Shown here one piece after another: positions 1-11,097 of a DNA stretch of 64,000 nucleotides. Origin of the DNA: Haberlea rhodopensis (taxonomy: Eukaryota > Streptophyta > Magnoliopsida > Lamiales > Gesneriaceae). Under the pieces are notes generated by a model. That model saw only the letters and a program-made list of their open reading frames with translations, searched no databases and was not told the origin of the DNA. Each line of letters opens with the position of its first letter. Position 1 is the stretch's first letter. The translations under genes were made by a program, and so were the position numbers. The stretch lies in assembly GCA_907163345.1 (NCBI GenBank), contig CAJQUN010000035.1, positions 3,035,973 to 3,099,972 of the forward strand, written 5' to 3'.

Positions 1-3000
1 AAGACGGTTCTGGACTTGAGCCCAAAGTCGGCGGTAGGTGGAGGAGTTGAGGATGTCTACGGTGAGGATCGCGCCACCGAGGATCAGCTCGTTACTCCAT
101 GGACATTCTCCGTTGCTAGGTACTACTCTACTTCAGAAAATGCTTTTATGTAATGCGTGTGAGTTTTGTATATATAACCAATGTTTTGAAAACATGTTCG
201 AATCGGTCGGTTCGATCGGTTTAATCTGTATTTGGTGTTTGGTTTGGTCCGGTTGATTCTTCAAAACTACCCTACTAAAAAATAAGTGAGAACCAAATTA
301 AATCGGTAAAACAGTTGACTAGTTAAACCAATAGATTCCTTCATTTTTTCTTTCATTTTTTAAAATTGTAATTTTTTTTTAAAAAAATTATAAATCAAAT
401 TTTTAGAACAATATATTATATATAATTTATTGTTATTGAAATGATTATAAAATAATATTTTATGTATATTTTTATCAAAAAAATTATATAATTCAATAAA
501 TATGAAAATGTTTAATTTCTCATAAATTATAATATATTTGAATAATTTATAATATTTTAAATATTTTCTTATAATTTTAATATAGTTTTTTGAATATTAT
601 TTATTGTTTTTTAATGTTTTATTATGAATTTTTTATGTTGGATATTTGATTTTATTTGATTTTAAGTTTGACATGTTATGTTGTTTGAAGTTCGACTTGT
701 TATGTTGGTATAATCATATTTTTTTATTGTGAACAACTTGAAACTATAGCAAATACATGGTATATATATTTTACAAAATTAAAATATATATTACGTAATG
801 CTGACATCATCACCGGTTGAATCAATGGTTCAATCGGTGGAGTCGATCGAATCTGTAACTAGTAAGGACATCGATTTCATGTCCGGTCTAATTTTGAAAA
901 CATTGTATATAACAATTCAATATGATTAATTTAAATTATTATTTTATATATTTTTATTTAAAAAATATTATATTTTGATATTAAATTGATGCATAAATCA
1001 GGCTTATATTTTGATATTAAATTGATGCTTATACAAATATTTTCCCTCTCCTTTCATCAAACTCTTTTTTTATTTGATGTTTTTTGGTAAAGAATGAACA
1101 TTCGGGCAGGTCCATGTAGGAAAAGGCCGGTTGATTAGGTCTATCTTGCCATAAATTTCATTTTAATCAATTGCTTTACCTAAAATAACGTAAATTTTCC
1201 GCGAAAATACAAAAAAAAAATTAAATAATTTATTAATTTAATTGATTTAAATATTAAATTTGATTGGTCTTATATTATTATCTATATATATATATACAAT
1301 TATCACACTTTTTCGAAAAAAAAAATATTTTTTCTTATTTTTAATAAGTTTTATATCATATAATAATAACTAATAAATACAAATTTTCTAAATATATTTT
1401 TATAAAAGTAATTATAGAAGCTATTACTGTACATAATTATTATTCTAATTATTTATAAAATTCTCAAAATTATTATTTTGGGATTCTGGAAAAAAGTTGG
1501 TATTTTTTGATGATCGGATATTGCGCTTCTTCTTTTCTCTAATAGATATGATTTTGGCACAGTTTAATTTCGATTATTTTTCTTGTAATATCAGCTGTAT
1601 ATGTCCTTTGTTGAAGTGAGATCTTGAGATGATTGAGGTTTCTATTTATTTTAAAATCTCGTCAATCGTCAGAATTTTCCAAATGATCAAAATACGTCGC
1701 GCAAGACTTTGCGTGATTGCTATTTTGCATACGCAATGCGTTCATTTGTGCTTCCTAGATTCAATCAATGGCGAAATTAAAAGACTTTGAATGTAAGGTG
1801 GTTTCTATGTTATGTGAACAAATGTTATACAGCGGATATACTTTGCTGAGAGACCCTCATCACAACAAGGGGCTTGCGTTTACGGAGAAAGAAAGAGATG
1901 CTCATTACTTGCGCGGTCTTCTTCCTCCAACTGTTTTATCCCAAGAACTTCAGGTTTATAATGTCAACTTTACTGAATTTGTTTTCTTCATACTTTAACA
2001 TTTTGTTTCCTTTAACTTGTGCAATACCAGGAGAAAAAGCTTATGCAAAGCATTCGTCAATATGATGTTTCTCTGCACAAGTTCGAGGCACTGATGGAAC
2101 TTAAGGTATCTAAATGTTTGAGTTAATTTGAGAAGTTGTGGTTTAGATTTGCTTGTTCCTGAAATATTTATTGTTGAGATGTAGAAAACTGAGTGCTATA
2201 ATTTGTTTAAATTCAATTGGGACGGTGTAGGTAGAAATTCAGGATTTTGATCGAGGAGATCGGTAAAATATCAATCTAGTCTTGGATGACCATAAACATC
2301 TGGATAGGGTGAAAATCGATGTATGAAATTAAATCTTTTTTGTTTGTTCTAGTTGTCTATTAGAGATTTAGCGTGTAGGAATCGTTGCTGGTTTGTTACC
2401 AATAATGAGCTATTTTTTGTATATTAAGGATACATCTGAAAGCATGATTGAAAGAAGAATGAAGAAATAACTTTCAACTTTCTTGATTTACAGGAGAGAA
2501 ATGAAAGGTTGTTTTACAAGCTTCTCATTGATAATGTAGATGAACTCCTCCCAATTGTCTATACACCTACCGAGGGTGAGGCTTGCCAAAATTTCGGGAG
2601 CCTGTTTAAACGCCCTCAGGGCTTATATATAAGTTTAAAAGAAAAGTACGTTTTGATTTTTGTGTTACTCCACAAATTATGTGTCCTAGTTTCGACCAGC
2701 AATGCAAGTTCTTGAAATGTGCAGGGGAAAAATTCTCGATGTTCTTAGGAATTGGCCCGAGAGGTCCATTCAAGTCATTGTTGTGACTGATGGTGGAAGG
2801 ATTTTAGGACTCGGAGATCTTGGCTGCCAGGTGATGTCATGTACTCATATAACTGGGAAATTATATAAAATATGTATTTCTCAATATGTGATAGTGTATT
2901 TTATTTTCTTTAAGAGTTATGGTATGATGTTGCAGGGAATGGGAATACCCGTGGGGAAATTAGCTTTGTACACGGCACTCGGTGGTGTAAGACCTTCGGC

Positions 3001-5380
3001 GGTAAGCGTTTAACATCAGGAAATGGCATTTCGAAAACTATTCTCTCTCTTTTAACTTTGCTTCTTAATTGTTTGGAAATTGGTTCTAATTGGTAATTTT
3101 TGACTCTTTTCGAGTAGTGTCTACCGATAACAATTGATGTGGGGACAAATAATGAGACGCTTTTAAAAGATGAGTTCTACATTGGGCTCAGGCAAAAAAG
3201 GGCAACTGGACAGGTTAGTCTTCACATCTGTTTAATTTTGCTGCTTTGTAGTCTACACTTATCGTTCCTAAAGCTAATATTTTACATCTTTTCAGGAATA
3301 TTACGACTTATTACATGAGTTCATGTCCGCCGTGAAGCAAAACTATGGTGAAAAAGTTCTTGTTCAGGTTAGTGATTCCTACTACTTTTGCAGTATCTTG
3401 TATAGTGGTAAATGTTGCTCCCAATCTACTTTGCACTCTCACTTTTGGCGTTGCGTGTTTTGACATCTGTGCATTTTTAATGTCATCGCAGTTTGAAGAT
3501 TTTGGTAACCACGACGCATTTGAGCTGTTGTCGACATACGGAACTACCCATTTGGTCTTTAATGATGATATACAGGTATGTCAGAAATTCTTGGTCATCA
3601 CGGCTTGTAAATATCTGTCAACTGTTAAATTCGTGATTCTTTTTTTGCAGGGGACAGCATCTGTGGTGCTTTCGGGGCTCGTTGCATCACTTGAGCTCCT
3701 TGGGGGTACCTTAGCTGATCACACATTCTTGTTTTTTGGTGCTGGAGAAGTAAATCTCTATACAACGATTCACTTTTTTTTACAGCTTTTAAATTCATAA
3801 TCTTCACAGAAAAACAATCATCCGCTAGCCAGTTAAGGTTGGTTACTTTTGCAATTGCAGGCTGGAACTGGGATAGCAGAGCTTTTAGCCCTCGAAATGT
3901 CAAAACAGGTTAGTATGTTATCTACGTGTAGTAAGACATTACTGTGACTGTAAAGACTTATCCGACTGATGTGTCATGTATTACGTAGGCTAAAGCTCCC
4001 GTAGACAAGGAAACCCGTAAAAAGATCTGGCTCATGGACGCGGAGGTAACACCTATAAAAATATATTATAATTATCTTCTTCTGATAACCTACTTCTCAT
4101 TCATTGATACGCGGATGTGTGTGTAATATGTAGGGTTTGATCGTTAATTCTCGTAAGGAATCTCTTCAATATTTCAGTAAACCGTGGGCTCATGAGCACG
4201 AACCAGTTAACAACCTCTTAGATGCTGTCAAGGTTGGTAAATTCTTTCTTTGTATACCATTTTCAATGCAGAAACTTACTTTTGCGTGTGATAATTGTCT
4301 CCGAAACTTCACTTAGGCTATCAAGCCAACGGCCTTAATTGGAACTTCTGGTGTTGGAAAAGCATTTACGAAGGAGGTGGTCGAAGCTCTGGCCGCCCTC
4401 AATAAGGTGTATTATTTTTTTTTTTTTTTCCGTTCTTCCCAAAAAATGTCTGAGAAATTTGATATTACTATATGAATTTAATGCCGCAGAGACCTCTTAT
4501 ACTGGCCCTTTCCAACCCAACATCAAAATCTGAGTGCACGGCCGAAGAAGCTTATACATGGTCCGAGGTTAGATTACAGTTCGATTACAGAGTCGTTGAC
4601 GTTTATGGTATTAAATATCATTGATGTATTATCTTAACTAAAATCCGATCTTTTGTTCATTCTTTTTCTCAAGGGTCGTGCTATTTTCGCCAGTGGAAGT
4701 CCATTTGACCCCGTGAAATATAATGGAAAAACTTTTGTACCTAGCCAGGTTTCTTCTCTTTCTTTTTTTGTCTGCTATTACCATGTTCAATTTGCTGCTT
4801 ATGACGAACCGTATTCAAACAAACTTCTCTATCTGTGAAATCAGGCAAACAACTCTTACATATTTCCTGGTTTTGGGTTTGGATTAGTCATATCCGGTGC
4901 CATCCGTGTGCACGATGAAATGCTTCTGGCGGCTTGTAAGTATATAACCATAAATTAAAACGCGACATATGAATCACAATTCTTTGAATACAATTTCAAA
5001 TTCAGCATCAATAAGAAGGAACCAAACGTTGGTGAATAAACTTTTTCATTGCTAATACGTTCCGTTTTATTTGAAATAGCGGAGGCCTTGGCTGGTCACG
5101 TAACACAAGAACATTACGATAAGGGGAATATTTACCCTCCCTTTGTCAATATAAGAAAGATTTCAGCTCACATTGCTGCAAATGTAGCTGCTAAAGCATA
5201 TGAACTTGGTTTGTACCTACCCGTCATCTTTTTACTTAGAATTACAACGGTCTCATTCAACAATTTTGACAAGTGTCTTTTACCCTTTTAGGACTGGCGA
5301 CGAGACTCCCTCGGCCTGCTGACTTGGTCAAGTATGCCGAAAGCTGCATGTACACCCCGAAGTACAGAAGCTACCGGTGA
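1..5380 (+). CDS. NADP-ME: NADP-dependent malic enzyme (5' end outside window)
   Basis: Decarboxylates malate to pyruvate, giving NADPH and CO2. Nineteen exons join in frame: 1-119, 1833-1953, 2031-2105, 2494-2645, 2725-2830, 2936-3001, 3118-3213, 3296-3367, 3492-3575, 3651-3749, 3861-3908, 3989-4045, 4134-4232, 4317-4406, 4490-4567, 4674-4748, 4845-4935, 5080-5208, 5292-5380. All have GT/AG borders and total 581 codons plus stop. Visible motifs: VYTPT with the catalytic Tyr, GKLALYTALGG with the catalytic Lys, QFEDF and FNDDIQGTA (metal ligands), the nucleotide fold FGAGEAGTG, and the plant-type C-terminus ending YRSYR. Plant cytosolic forms have about 590 residues, so only about 10 N-terminal codons seem to be missing; a plastid transit peptide further upstream cannot be excluded. 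The ATG at 1768 lies inside intron 1 and is not the start. Intron 1 (1,713 nt) holds a MITE. Confidence 0.96.
179..905. mobile_element. hAT-type MITE in intron 1 of the malic enzyme gene
   Basis: The element begins CAATGTTTTGAAAA and ends with the near inverse complement TTTTGAAAACATTG. It is flanked by an exact 8-bp direct repeat TATATAAC (171-178 and 906-913), the TSD length of hAT elements. It has no coding capacity and a very AT-rich middle. Its right half, reverse-complemented, matches the left half of the element at 17679-18836 (shared GCTGACATCATC-like block and following AT-rich stretch), so the two are one family. Confidence 0.85.
906..1832 (+). other. Remainder of malic enzyme intron 1
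   Basis: AT-rich intron sequence between the MITE and exon 2. The ATG-led frame from 1768 runs into exon 2, but its first residues do not match the family; the exon 1 codons at the window start supply the proper N-terminal sequence. No other element was recognised. Confidence 0.7.
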
Positions 5381-6157
5381 ATGTTTCGTTTCGGTTGGTT
5401 CTGTTTTTAAGCTTGAATCTTCGTCTTGTGTTGCAAGTGTGTTGGATAAATTATTGAAGCAGTTTGCTTCTAGTTTTAAGGATATAGTATAATATAGGGA
5501 TCGTGTGGAGTTGTTGAACATGAGTTTATCTGCAGTGATATTATTGTATTTTAATTTTAATGGTTGTCCTAACGAGTTCTGTTTTATGCGCCTGCATCCT
5601 CAAGAACATATATACCCGTGTCCATGTGGAATTTGGTATATCAGTCATATTTCGGTGTAAAAAATTAGATGGTTGCCCATCACTTATGTGAAAAATGTAA
5701 TAATAAACAGAAGGAAGATAAAATGGTTAAAATCATGTTCATTTGAAATTTGAATTTTTCATCTTCCTCTAATGTATTTAAAAAAAATCAATTACTCGAC
5801 TGAGTTAATATGTGTCGGCCGATTAAAGTCTCTTCTTTTCTCTCGTCAAACTTATGTTTCTCCCCTCTCATTCTCCGGTGTCATTGGCAAGTAGGCAAGC
5901 ATCTAACGTTTGTTCCTTCTTCGGTGTTTCTTTTTTTGTCCGGTGTTACCTCATTTAGTATGCAAGATAATAGTGCAGAGGAATGAGTGTTGGTAAGTCA
6001 TCAATTTTCATTCATTTTGTTGAATAGTTTTAATGGGAATCGTTGGTCAATGTTCAATCGATGTACAAAAGGATTTGTTAAATTTGATGGTTCAATCGCA
6101 AACAGAAAGTAGTCGAGTTGAGTAACTTTTGTGTTTCTCTTTTTGTTAATTTTTAAA
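5381..6157. other. 3' UTR of malic enzyme and intergenic DNA
   Basis: Follows the TGA stop of the malic enzyme and should contain its 3' UTR, probably the first 200-300 bp. The exact polyadenylation site cannot be fixed by eye. Beyond this I see only AT-rich intergenic DNA up to the MULE-type foldback. Confidence 0.5.
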
Positions 6158-6166
6158 TATAATTAA

Positions 6167-6626
6167 GGTGAAAAAGTGGACACGCAATAGTTTATCCACT
6201 TTAGCACTTCACCTCTATCATTTCAAAATGTACGCTTAACCCCTTGAATAATTTTAAGTAGTGCACTTAACCCCTAAATAATTTTTTGAATATTCTGACT
6301 GTAAATTCCCTAACATGCTTCTCACATGCCACATTCGAGAGTATATATTTCTTTTCATGTATTTTTTGAAATATACTCGTAAAATTCCTTTTAATGTATT
6401 TTCTGATGGTTATATTCGTAAAATTCCTGCAGAAAATACATAAAAAGATATACAACCCCCGACCGTGGCATTTACGAACATGTGGGGGAATTTGCAGTAG
6501 AATATTCGGAAAATTGTTCCGTATTGTTTATAGGTTAAATGCAATATTTAAAATTGTTCAGGGGTTAAATGCTCGTTTTGAAATATTATGTGGCTAAATG
6601 CTAAATGGGTTGTCCCTTTTTTACAC
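6167..6626. mobile_element. MULE-type foldback MITE with 9-bp TSD
   Basis: Almost the whole 460 bp is an inverted repeat. The left half, from GGTGAAAAAGTGGAC onward, matches the reverse complement of the right half ending GTCCCTTTTTTACAC, including shared blocks such as GAATATTC, ATGCCAC and TTTTACGAATAT. It is flanked by the exact 9-bp repeat TATAATTAA (6158-6166 and 6627-6635), the TSD size of Mutator-like elements. No coding capacity. A related copy lies near 46875-47620. Confidence 0.8.
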
Positions 6627-6635
6627 TATAATTAA

Positions 6636-7227
6636 CCTTAAACTTGATTAATAACAGAGTTGGTTGTATAGTATTTTATAAAAAAAAAAGTAGGTCTTAC
6701 CCTTAAAAGACCATATTACCCATCGGCAGAAACTCGTTGACCAGAATGAAGAATTATTAAAACCCTTGAGCCAAGTTAAAAACTGAGAGGCCTTTGTTTT
6801 TATTTCCAGTAGCCGATATGAAGTTTTAGAAATGTGGATGCATCATCAAAAAGTTTTGAATCTCCCGATTCCAACATAATAGCGTCTCCATAAATTCAAG
6901 ATACAACCAAGAATCCGCGATTTACCGCTGTTTGTCACTTCATTCATTCCCATTTCACTGGTTGTGCAATTCCCCTTTCTTATTCTAACAAGTGCCCCAT
7001 CTACAGAGGCACAACGTACAAGTCTTTTATGCAGCAGGAGAACATTACATAAAACAAAAATAGCAATAAAACAACTATAGGATTAAAAAATGAAGAGTAA
7101 TATGTGATATCCTTCAAAGAAAACGGTTGTTTGCATCTTCTTTGTTGGATTGTAACACCATATGTAATGAAAATACAACGACAAGAAGTTTGAGTCTTAC
7201 CAGAATATTTTGTTCTATTAACCTGTT
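6636..7227. other. Intergenic DNA and 3' UTR of the SpoU methyltransferase
   Basis: Lies between the MULE foldback and the stop codon of the minus-strand methyltransferase. The part nearest 7227 is the probable 3' UTR of that gene. The small open frame at 7001-7231 continues from the UTR and has no family signature. Confidence 0.5.
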
Positions 7228-8766
7228 TCACCCTTTTTCTATATGGCCAACGCTATCACAAATGCTTCCAATCAAGTGATTCAGCAAAACACCTGCTGCA
7301 ACACTTACGTTCAAGCTTTCCACAGCCAAGAAGGACCGGAATTCTTGGCCTGCATTTTCAGTGTTGCCCAGATCTTCATCTCCTGTCATTATCAAATCAA
7401 TGGGAAGATTTCCGGGAATTCTAATCAATTGAGTGCAGGATCTCTCCACCAATGGCCTCAAACCCGTGCCTTCACTGCCCAGTACAAGGATCGTAGGAGC
7501 ACCGGGAACAACTTCATTCAAAGGAACGGTTTTTGGAGAAACCGAACCGCCAAGAACCCGCCAACCGTTTCTAGACGAGGAAGTCAGGAACTGCATCATA
7601 TTCTTGCACGATCTAATCTCCATTAGTTCAAGTGAACCTGCACTGGCCTTGCTCACAACGCCACTTAATGGGGCAGAGTTCTTAGCACACAAAACTACCC
7701 CAGAAGCACCAAAGAAATAAGCAGATCGAATTATCGCACCCAAATTCTGAGGATCGGTTACCTCATCCAATGCCAGCCAAAGAGGGCCCTTTTCGCCCTC
7801 GGTAGAAATAGGTTCCAACTCCTTTATCCCAACCATTACCAGAGGCGAAGCATCTAGGACCAGACCCTGGTGAGGCCTATTATCAGCAACCATGTTGAGA
7901 TCATGCTTCGATACCTCTTTTTGGGTTAATCCAAGCTTCTCAGCCATCTTTAAAACTTTCTCAAAACCTTTCTTGTCCTTCTTCTTCCTATTATTTGTAC
8001 TCCAATCCAACCCTTCTTGAACATACAATGCATAGAATTCTCTTCGTGCAGCCGAAAGTGCAGCCAAAACAGGACCAACTCCATAGATCCCTTCTCCAAC
8101 TAGTTTTGGTACGGTAGATTCATTAGCTTCTTTCCATGTCCTCCTACCCCAATTTTCCTGATTAATCCATTTCCTAACTTCTGGTCTTTCCAATCCAGGT
8201 TTTACCTCGACAAATTTGTTTACCCTGTTCCTAATTTGATCCCATCTAGGATCACTAACAACCTCGACATCCCCATCCTCATCCTCATTCTCATCCTCAC
8301 TAAAGCCATCTGATTTCCTCAACTCATTACTCCTACTTTCAAATTTTTGGGCTTCTCTAATTTCCATCCTACCTTTTAAAAACTTCTCTGCTGATTCTTG
8401 CCATGAAGACCGGGACCCTTTATTCACCTCACCACTTCCTACTTCTCTCTGTTCCCTCCCCTTGGATTTTGCTAACCAAGGAAGGTTCTTTTTACCCCTT
8501 TCAGCCTCCACCTCAGAATATGAACTGGAAAAACGTCTGGCTCCCAATTGTGAACAATTCAAGACAACACTCTGCACACAAAGACCCAGTTTAGCTGACG
8601 TTGCACGACACCGCAGAAACTGTTGAACCCATTTTTCAGAAGACCCACAAATGGAATGATAACCAGCAAACACAGAAACGGGCTTTAAACTTCCCATTCT
8701 GGAGGGTTGCAGAGAAATCCTAAAAACTAAAGGGAATGCCTGTGGTCTTGCCATATTACAGCACAT
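7228..8766 (-). CDS. SpoU/TrmH-family RNA 2'-O-ribose methyltransferase, probably organellar
   Basis: Single-exon protein of 512 residues. The C-terminal SPOUT domain has all three family motifs: DPQNLGAIIRSA near residue 338, LVLGSEGTGL near 425 and ESLNVSVAAGVLLNHL near 480, which form the trefoil-knot SAM site. A short SpoU substrate-binding region (GIYGVGPVLAALSAARREF) comes before the catalytic domain. The N-terminus is rich in basic and hydroxylated residues and lacks acids, as in a mitochondrial or plastid transit peptide, followed by a low-complexity charged linker with an Asp/Glu run. By family it should methylate a ribose in organellar rRNA (RlmB/MRM1-like); the exact target is inference. 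MARPQ at 8754 is an alternative start. An ACGTAC at 8889-8894 (GTACGT on the coding strand) may be the donor of a 5'-UTR intron. Confidence 0.9.
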   Translation of the reverse strand: MCCNMARPQAFPLVFRISLQPSRMGSLKPVSVFAGYHSICGSSEKWVQQFLRCRATSAKLGLCVQSVVLNCSQLGARRFSSSYSEVEAERGKKNLPWLAKSKGREQREVGSGEVNKGSRSSWQESAEKFLKGRMEIREAQKFESRSNELRKSDGFSEDENEDEDGDVEVVSDPRWDQIRNRVNKFVEVKPGLERPEVRKWINQENWGRRTWKEANESTVPKLVGEGIYGVGPVLAALSAARREFYALYVQEGLDWSTNNRKKKDKKGFEKVLKMAEKLGLTQKEVSKHDLNMVADNRPHQGLVLDASPLVMVGIKELEPISTEGEKGPLWLALDEVTDPQNLGAIIRSAYFFGASGVVLCAKNSAPLSGVVSKASAGSLELMEIRSCKNMMQFLTSSSRNGWRVLGGSVSPKTVPLNEVVPGAPTILVLGSEGTGLRPLVERSCTQLIRIPGNLPIDLIMTGDEDLGNTENAGQEFRSFLAVESLNVSVAAGVLLNHLIGSICDSVGHIEKG

Positions 8767-8894
8767 AGAGAGCTATAAGCTTGTGAGCTTCGAAGAAACC
8801 AATAAATGAACATGAAATTATCGAACAGTCAATTAGAAATATACCCAGAATTAAGTGAAAGGAAACAAATGTGTGTAATAGCATTAATACGTAC

Positions 8895-10053
8895 CATTTT
8901 CCACCGGGGTTTGAGAGGGTTTAACTGAGTATGTCGGCGAGCGGGCGGGATAGCATAAGAAGCTTAAGTGGACACTGGAACGACGTCGTATGTTCTTTGG
9001 GCCACTCAATCAACGTACCCAAACCCATTAATGTTTTCTATTTTATGAGCCCAACAATTTCAAATATAATTGAGATCACTTTGCTCAATAATACGCTAAA
9101 ATTTTCATAAATTATTATTCTAAAATAATATTTTTTTCGATCCTAACTTCATCCCGTTATTATTAATTTAATACTTGATAAACTAATAACCTCCATAAAT
9201 TAATAAAATGTTAAGTCTGTGCAAAATATTAATTTATAGAGATTTTACTGAAAATCTATTGTTTATTATCTTCTTCAATTTGATATAACAGTAATCAGTG
9301 AGTTAAGTAATCAAATTTTAACTTTATATTTTACTTTTATTTATTAAAATTTCTTATCGAAATTCCTAAAGGAATTTTTGTTTGCAATTTCAATATGCAT
9401 GTATTGTGTTCAACATGAATATTATTTCAAAATTTTATTTTCCAAATGCTTAAAAATCAAGCAAATGATTTTAAAACAAGACAAATATAAAAAACAAAAA
9501 CAAAAACAAGATAGCTTGAATTCGGGCCCGAAGATTTTAAATCCGATAATGGGATAAAAAGCTTGACCAAATGCTTAACAAAGCCCGAACATTGACAGAT
9601 TATGGATTCAGTGAAGAATACGTCACACCGCATGTACATAAAGCACAAGATAATGATAAATCCATTGTTCGAACGACCATCACACCTTGAGAACTTCTTT
9701 TATTCAATATGAACAAAAAAATATAAACTCTCAAGTTGGAGAAAAGCTCATTTTTGTTTTATATCACAACTCTTACAAATTGTTTGTACATGACATATGT
9801 ACAAACAAGCTACAAATCTCTATCACACTCATCTTTAGAATGTGACCAAATCAACATAAGTGATTTTCTTACATCTTCTTTTCTATATAAGCTACACATA
9901 CTTTAACTCGAATATCTTTGTTCCTTATTTTATCTTTTCTGATCTTATCGCACATCCAACGATGCATACACATCTCTGCCACACTCATCTTTAGGATGTA
10001 ATCCTCTTAGGTACCCAGCATTCCGTCCCAATCTGTAAGCGTTCCCTTTGAAT
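8895..10053. other. AT-rich intergenic DNA upstream of the methyltransferase
   Basis: Contains the promoter side of the minus-strand methyltransferase (nearest 8895-9010) and then AT-rich DNA. A short phrase about CACACTCATCTTTAG occurs twice (near 9826 and 9979), pointing to degraded repeats. No credible gene; the open frame at 9945-10142 (-) has no recognisable domain and overlaps the adjacent repeats. Confidence 0.45.
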
Positions 10054-10512
10054 GTATGGTGAAGTACAAAACAGATCAACATATAGGAAGGCAAATCTAT
10101 TTGAACTTTGAAGCCAGGATCATGGTTATTAAAAACCCACAAAATCCGTGCCTAGGCCGATGACTTGGTGAGACCTGGCCCTTGAATCTTGATACAAACT
10201 GAGGCGCAGCCCTTCGACCAAGGGATCACCCTCAACCACGTACACAAAGTCCCGACCATGAAGGGTGCCCCTTAAATGTATGGTGAAGTACAAAACAGAT
10301 CAACGTATAGCAGGGCAAATCTATTTGAACTTTGAAGCAAGGATTATAGTTAATAAAACCACACAAAATCAGCGCCTAGGCCGATGACTTAGCGAGACTC
10401 CCTTGACTCTTTATATAAGCTGAAGCACAGCCCTTCGATGAAGAGCGCACCCTCAACCACGTCCACAAAGTCCCAACCATGATGCGTGCCCCTTAAATGT
10501 ATGGTGAAGTAA
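10054..10512. repeat. Tandem repeat, two units of about 222 bp plus a partial third
   Basis: Units at 10054-10277 and 10278-10498 both begin GTATGGTGAAGTAC and share the sequence throughout with scattered substitutions and small indels. A third copy starts at 10499 but diverges after about 14 bp. No coding sense. Origin unknown; it abuts the left side of the copia-like element. Confidence 0.8.
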
Positions 10513-10586
10513 ATCCAAAATGAACTACAAGATAAATATAACAGTAATTCACATTCGTTAATAGACGAATGTCTATATGTTTATGT

Positions 10587-11097
10587 TGTTCAAAATTTAT
10601 GGGAGTGTATCTTAGGAAATCAGCAAACAAAAACAACAAATAATTTTTAGTAAGAATGTCAAGACGAGATTAATAATCTCTGTCCTTAAGACAATATTGT
10701 TCCGCTACGGTGCTAACGGTTTACTTTGGCAATTTGTCTCCCAAGATACAACGACTACGATTTGTGATAGGAGCACTCCAAAACACAAATCATTTAAACC
10801 ACAAAGGTTTAAAAGCGCTCAATATTCAACAGAGATGAAGACCCACAAAATTACTCAAATTTTGATCTTCTATATGATTTGAATTTCTAAAATTACATGT
10901 CTAATTCATTCAAGGGTTGTTTCTTATATAGTATACCAAGTGGTGTCATCAAGAAACACCATTTTGAAGCATCCAATCATGAAAAAGTACACCCCATCAT
11001 AAATATTCACACCATTTAATTTGGAAGCATCCAATCATGAAAAAATGCATCCCAAGATGAATGGACACACCATTTAATTCAATTCAAATTTTAGACA
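10587..11097 (-). repeat. 3' LTR of the copia-like element
   Basis: Matches 13757-14268 along its length, with many substitutions and small indels. The borders fit TG...CA on the plus strand. Both copies contain the phrase TATAGTATACCAAGTGGTGT. Confidence 0.75.

Noticed and set aside
1768..1998. Open frame starting MAKLKDFECK that runs into malic enzyme exon 2
   Set aside because: The part before 1833 is intron 1. The exon at 1-119 supplies the family N-terminal sequence and joins in the correct phase.
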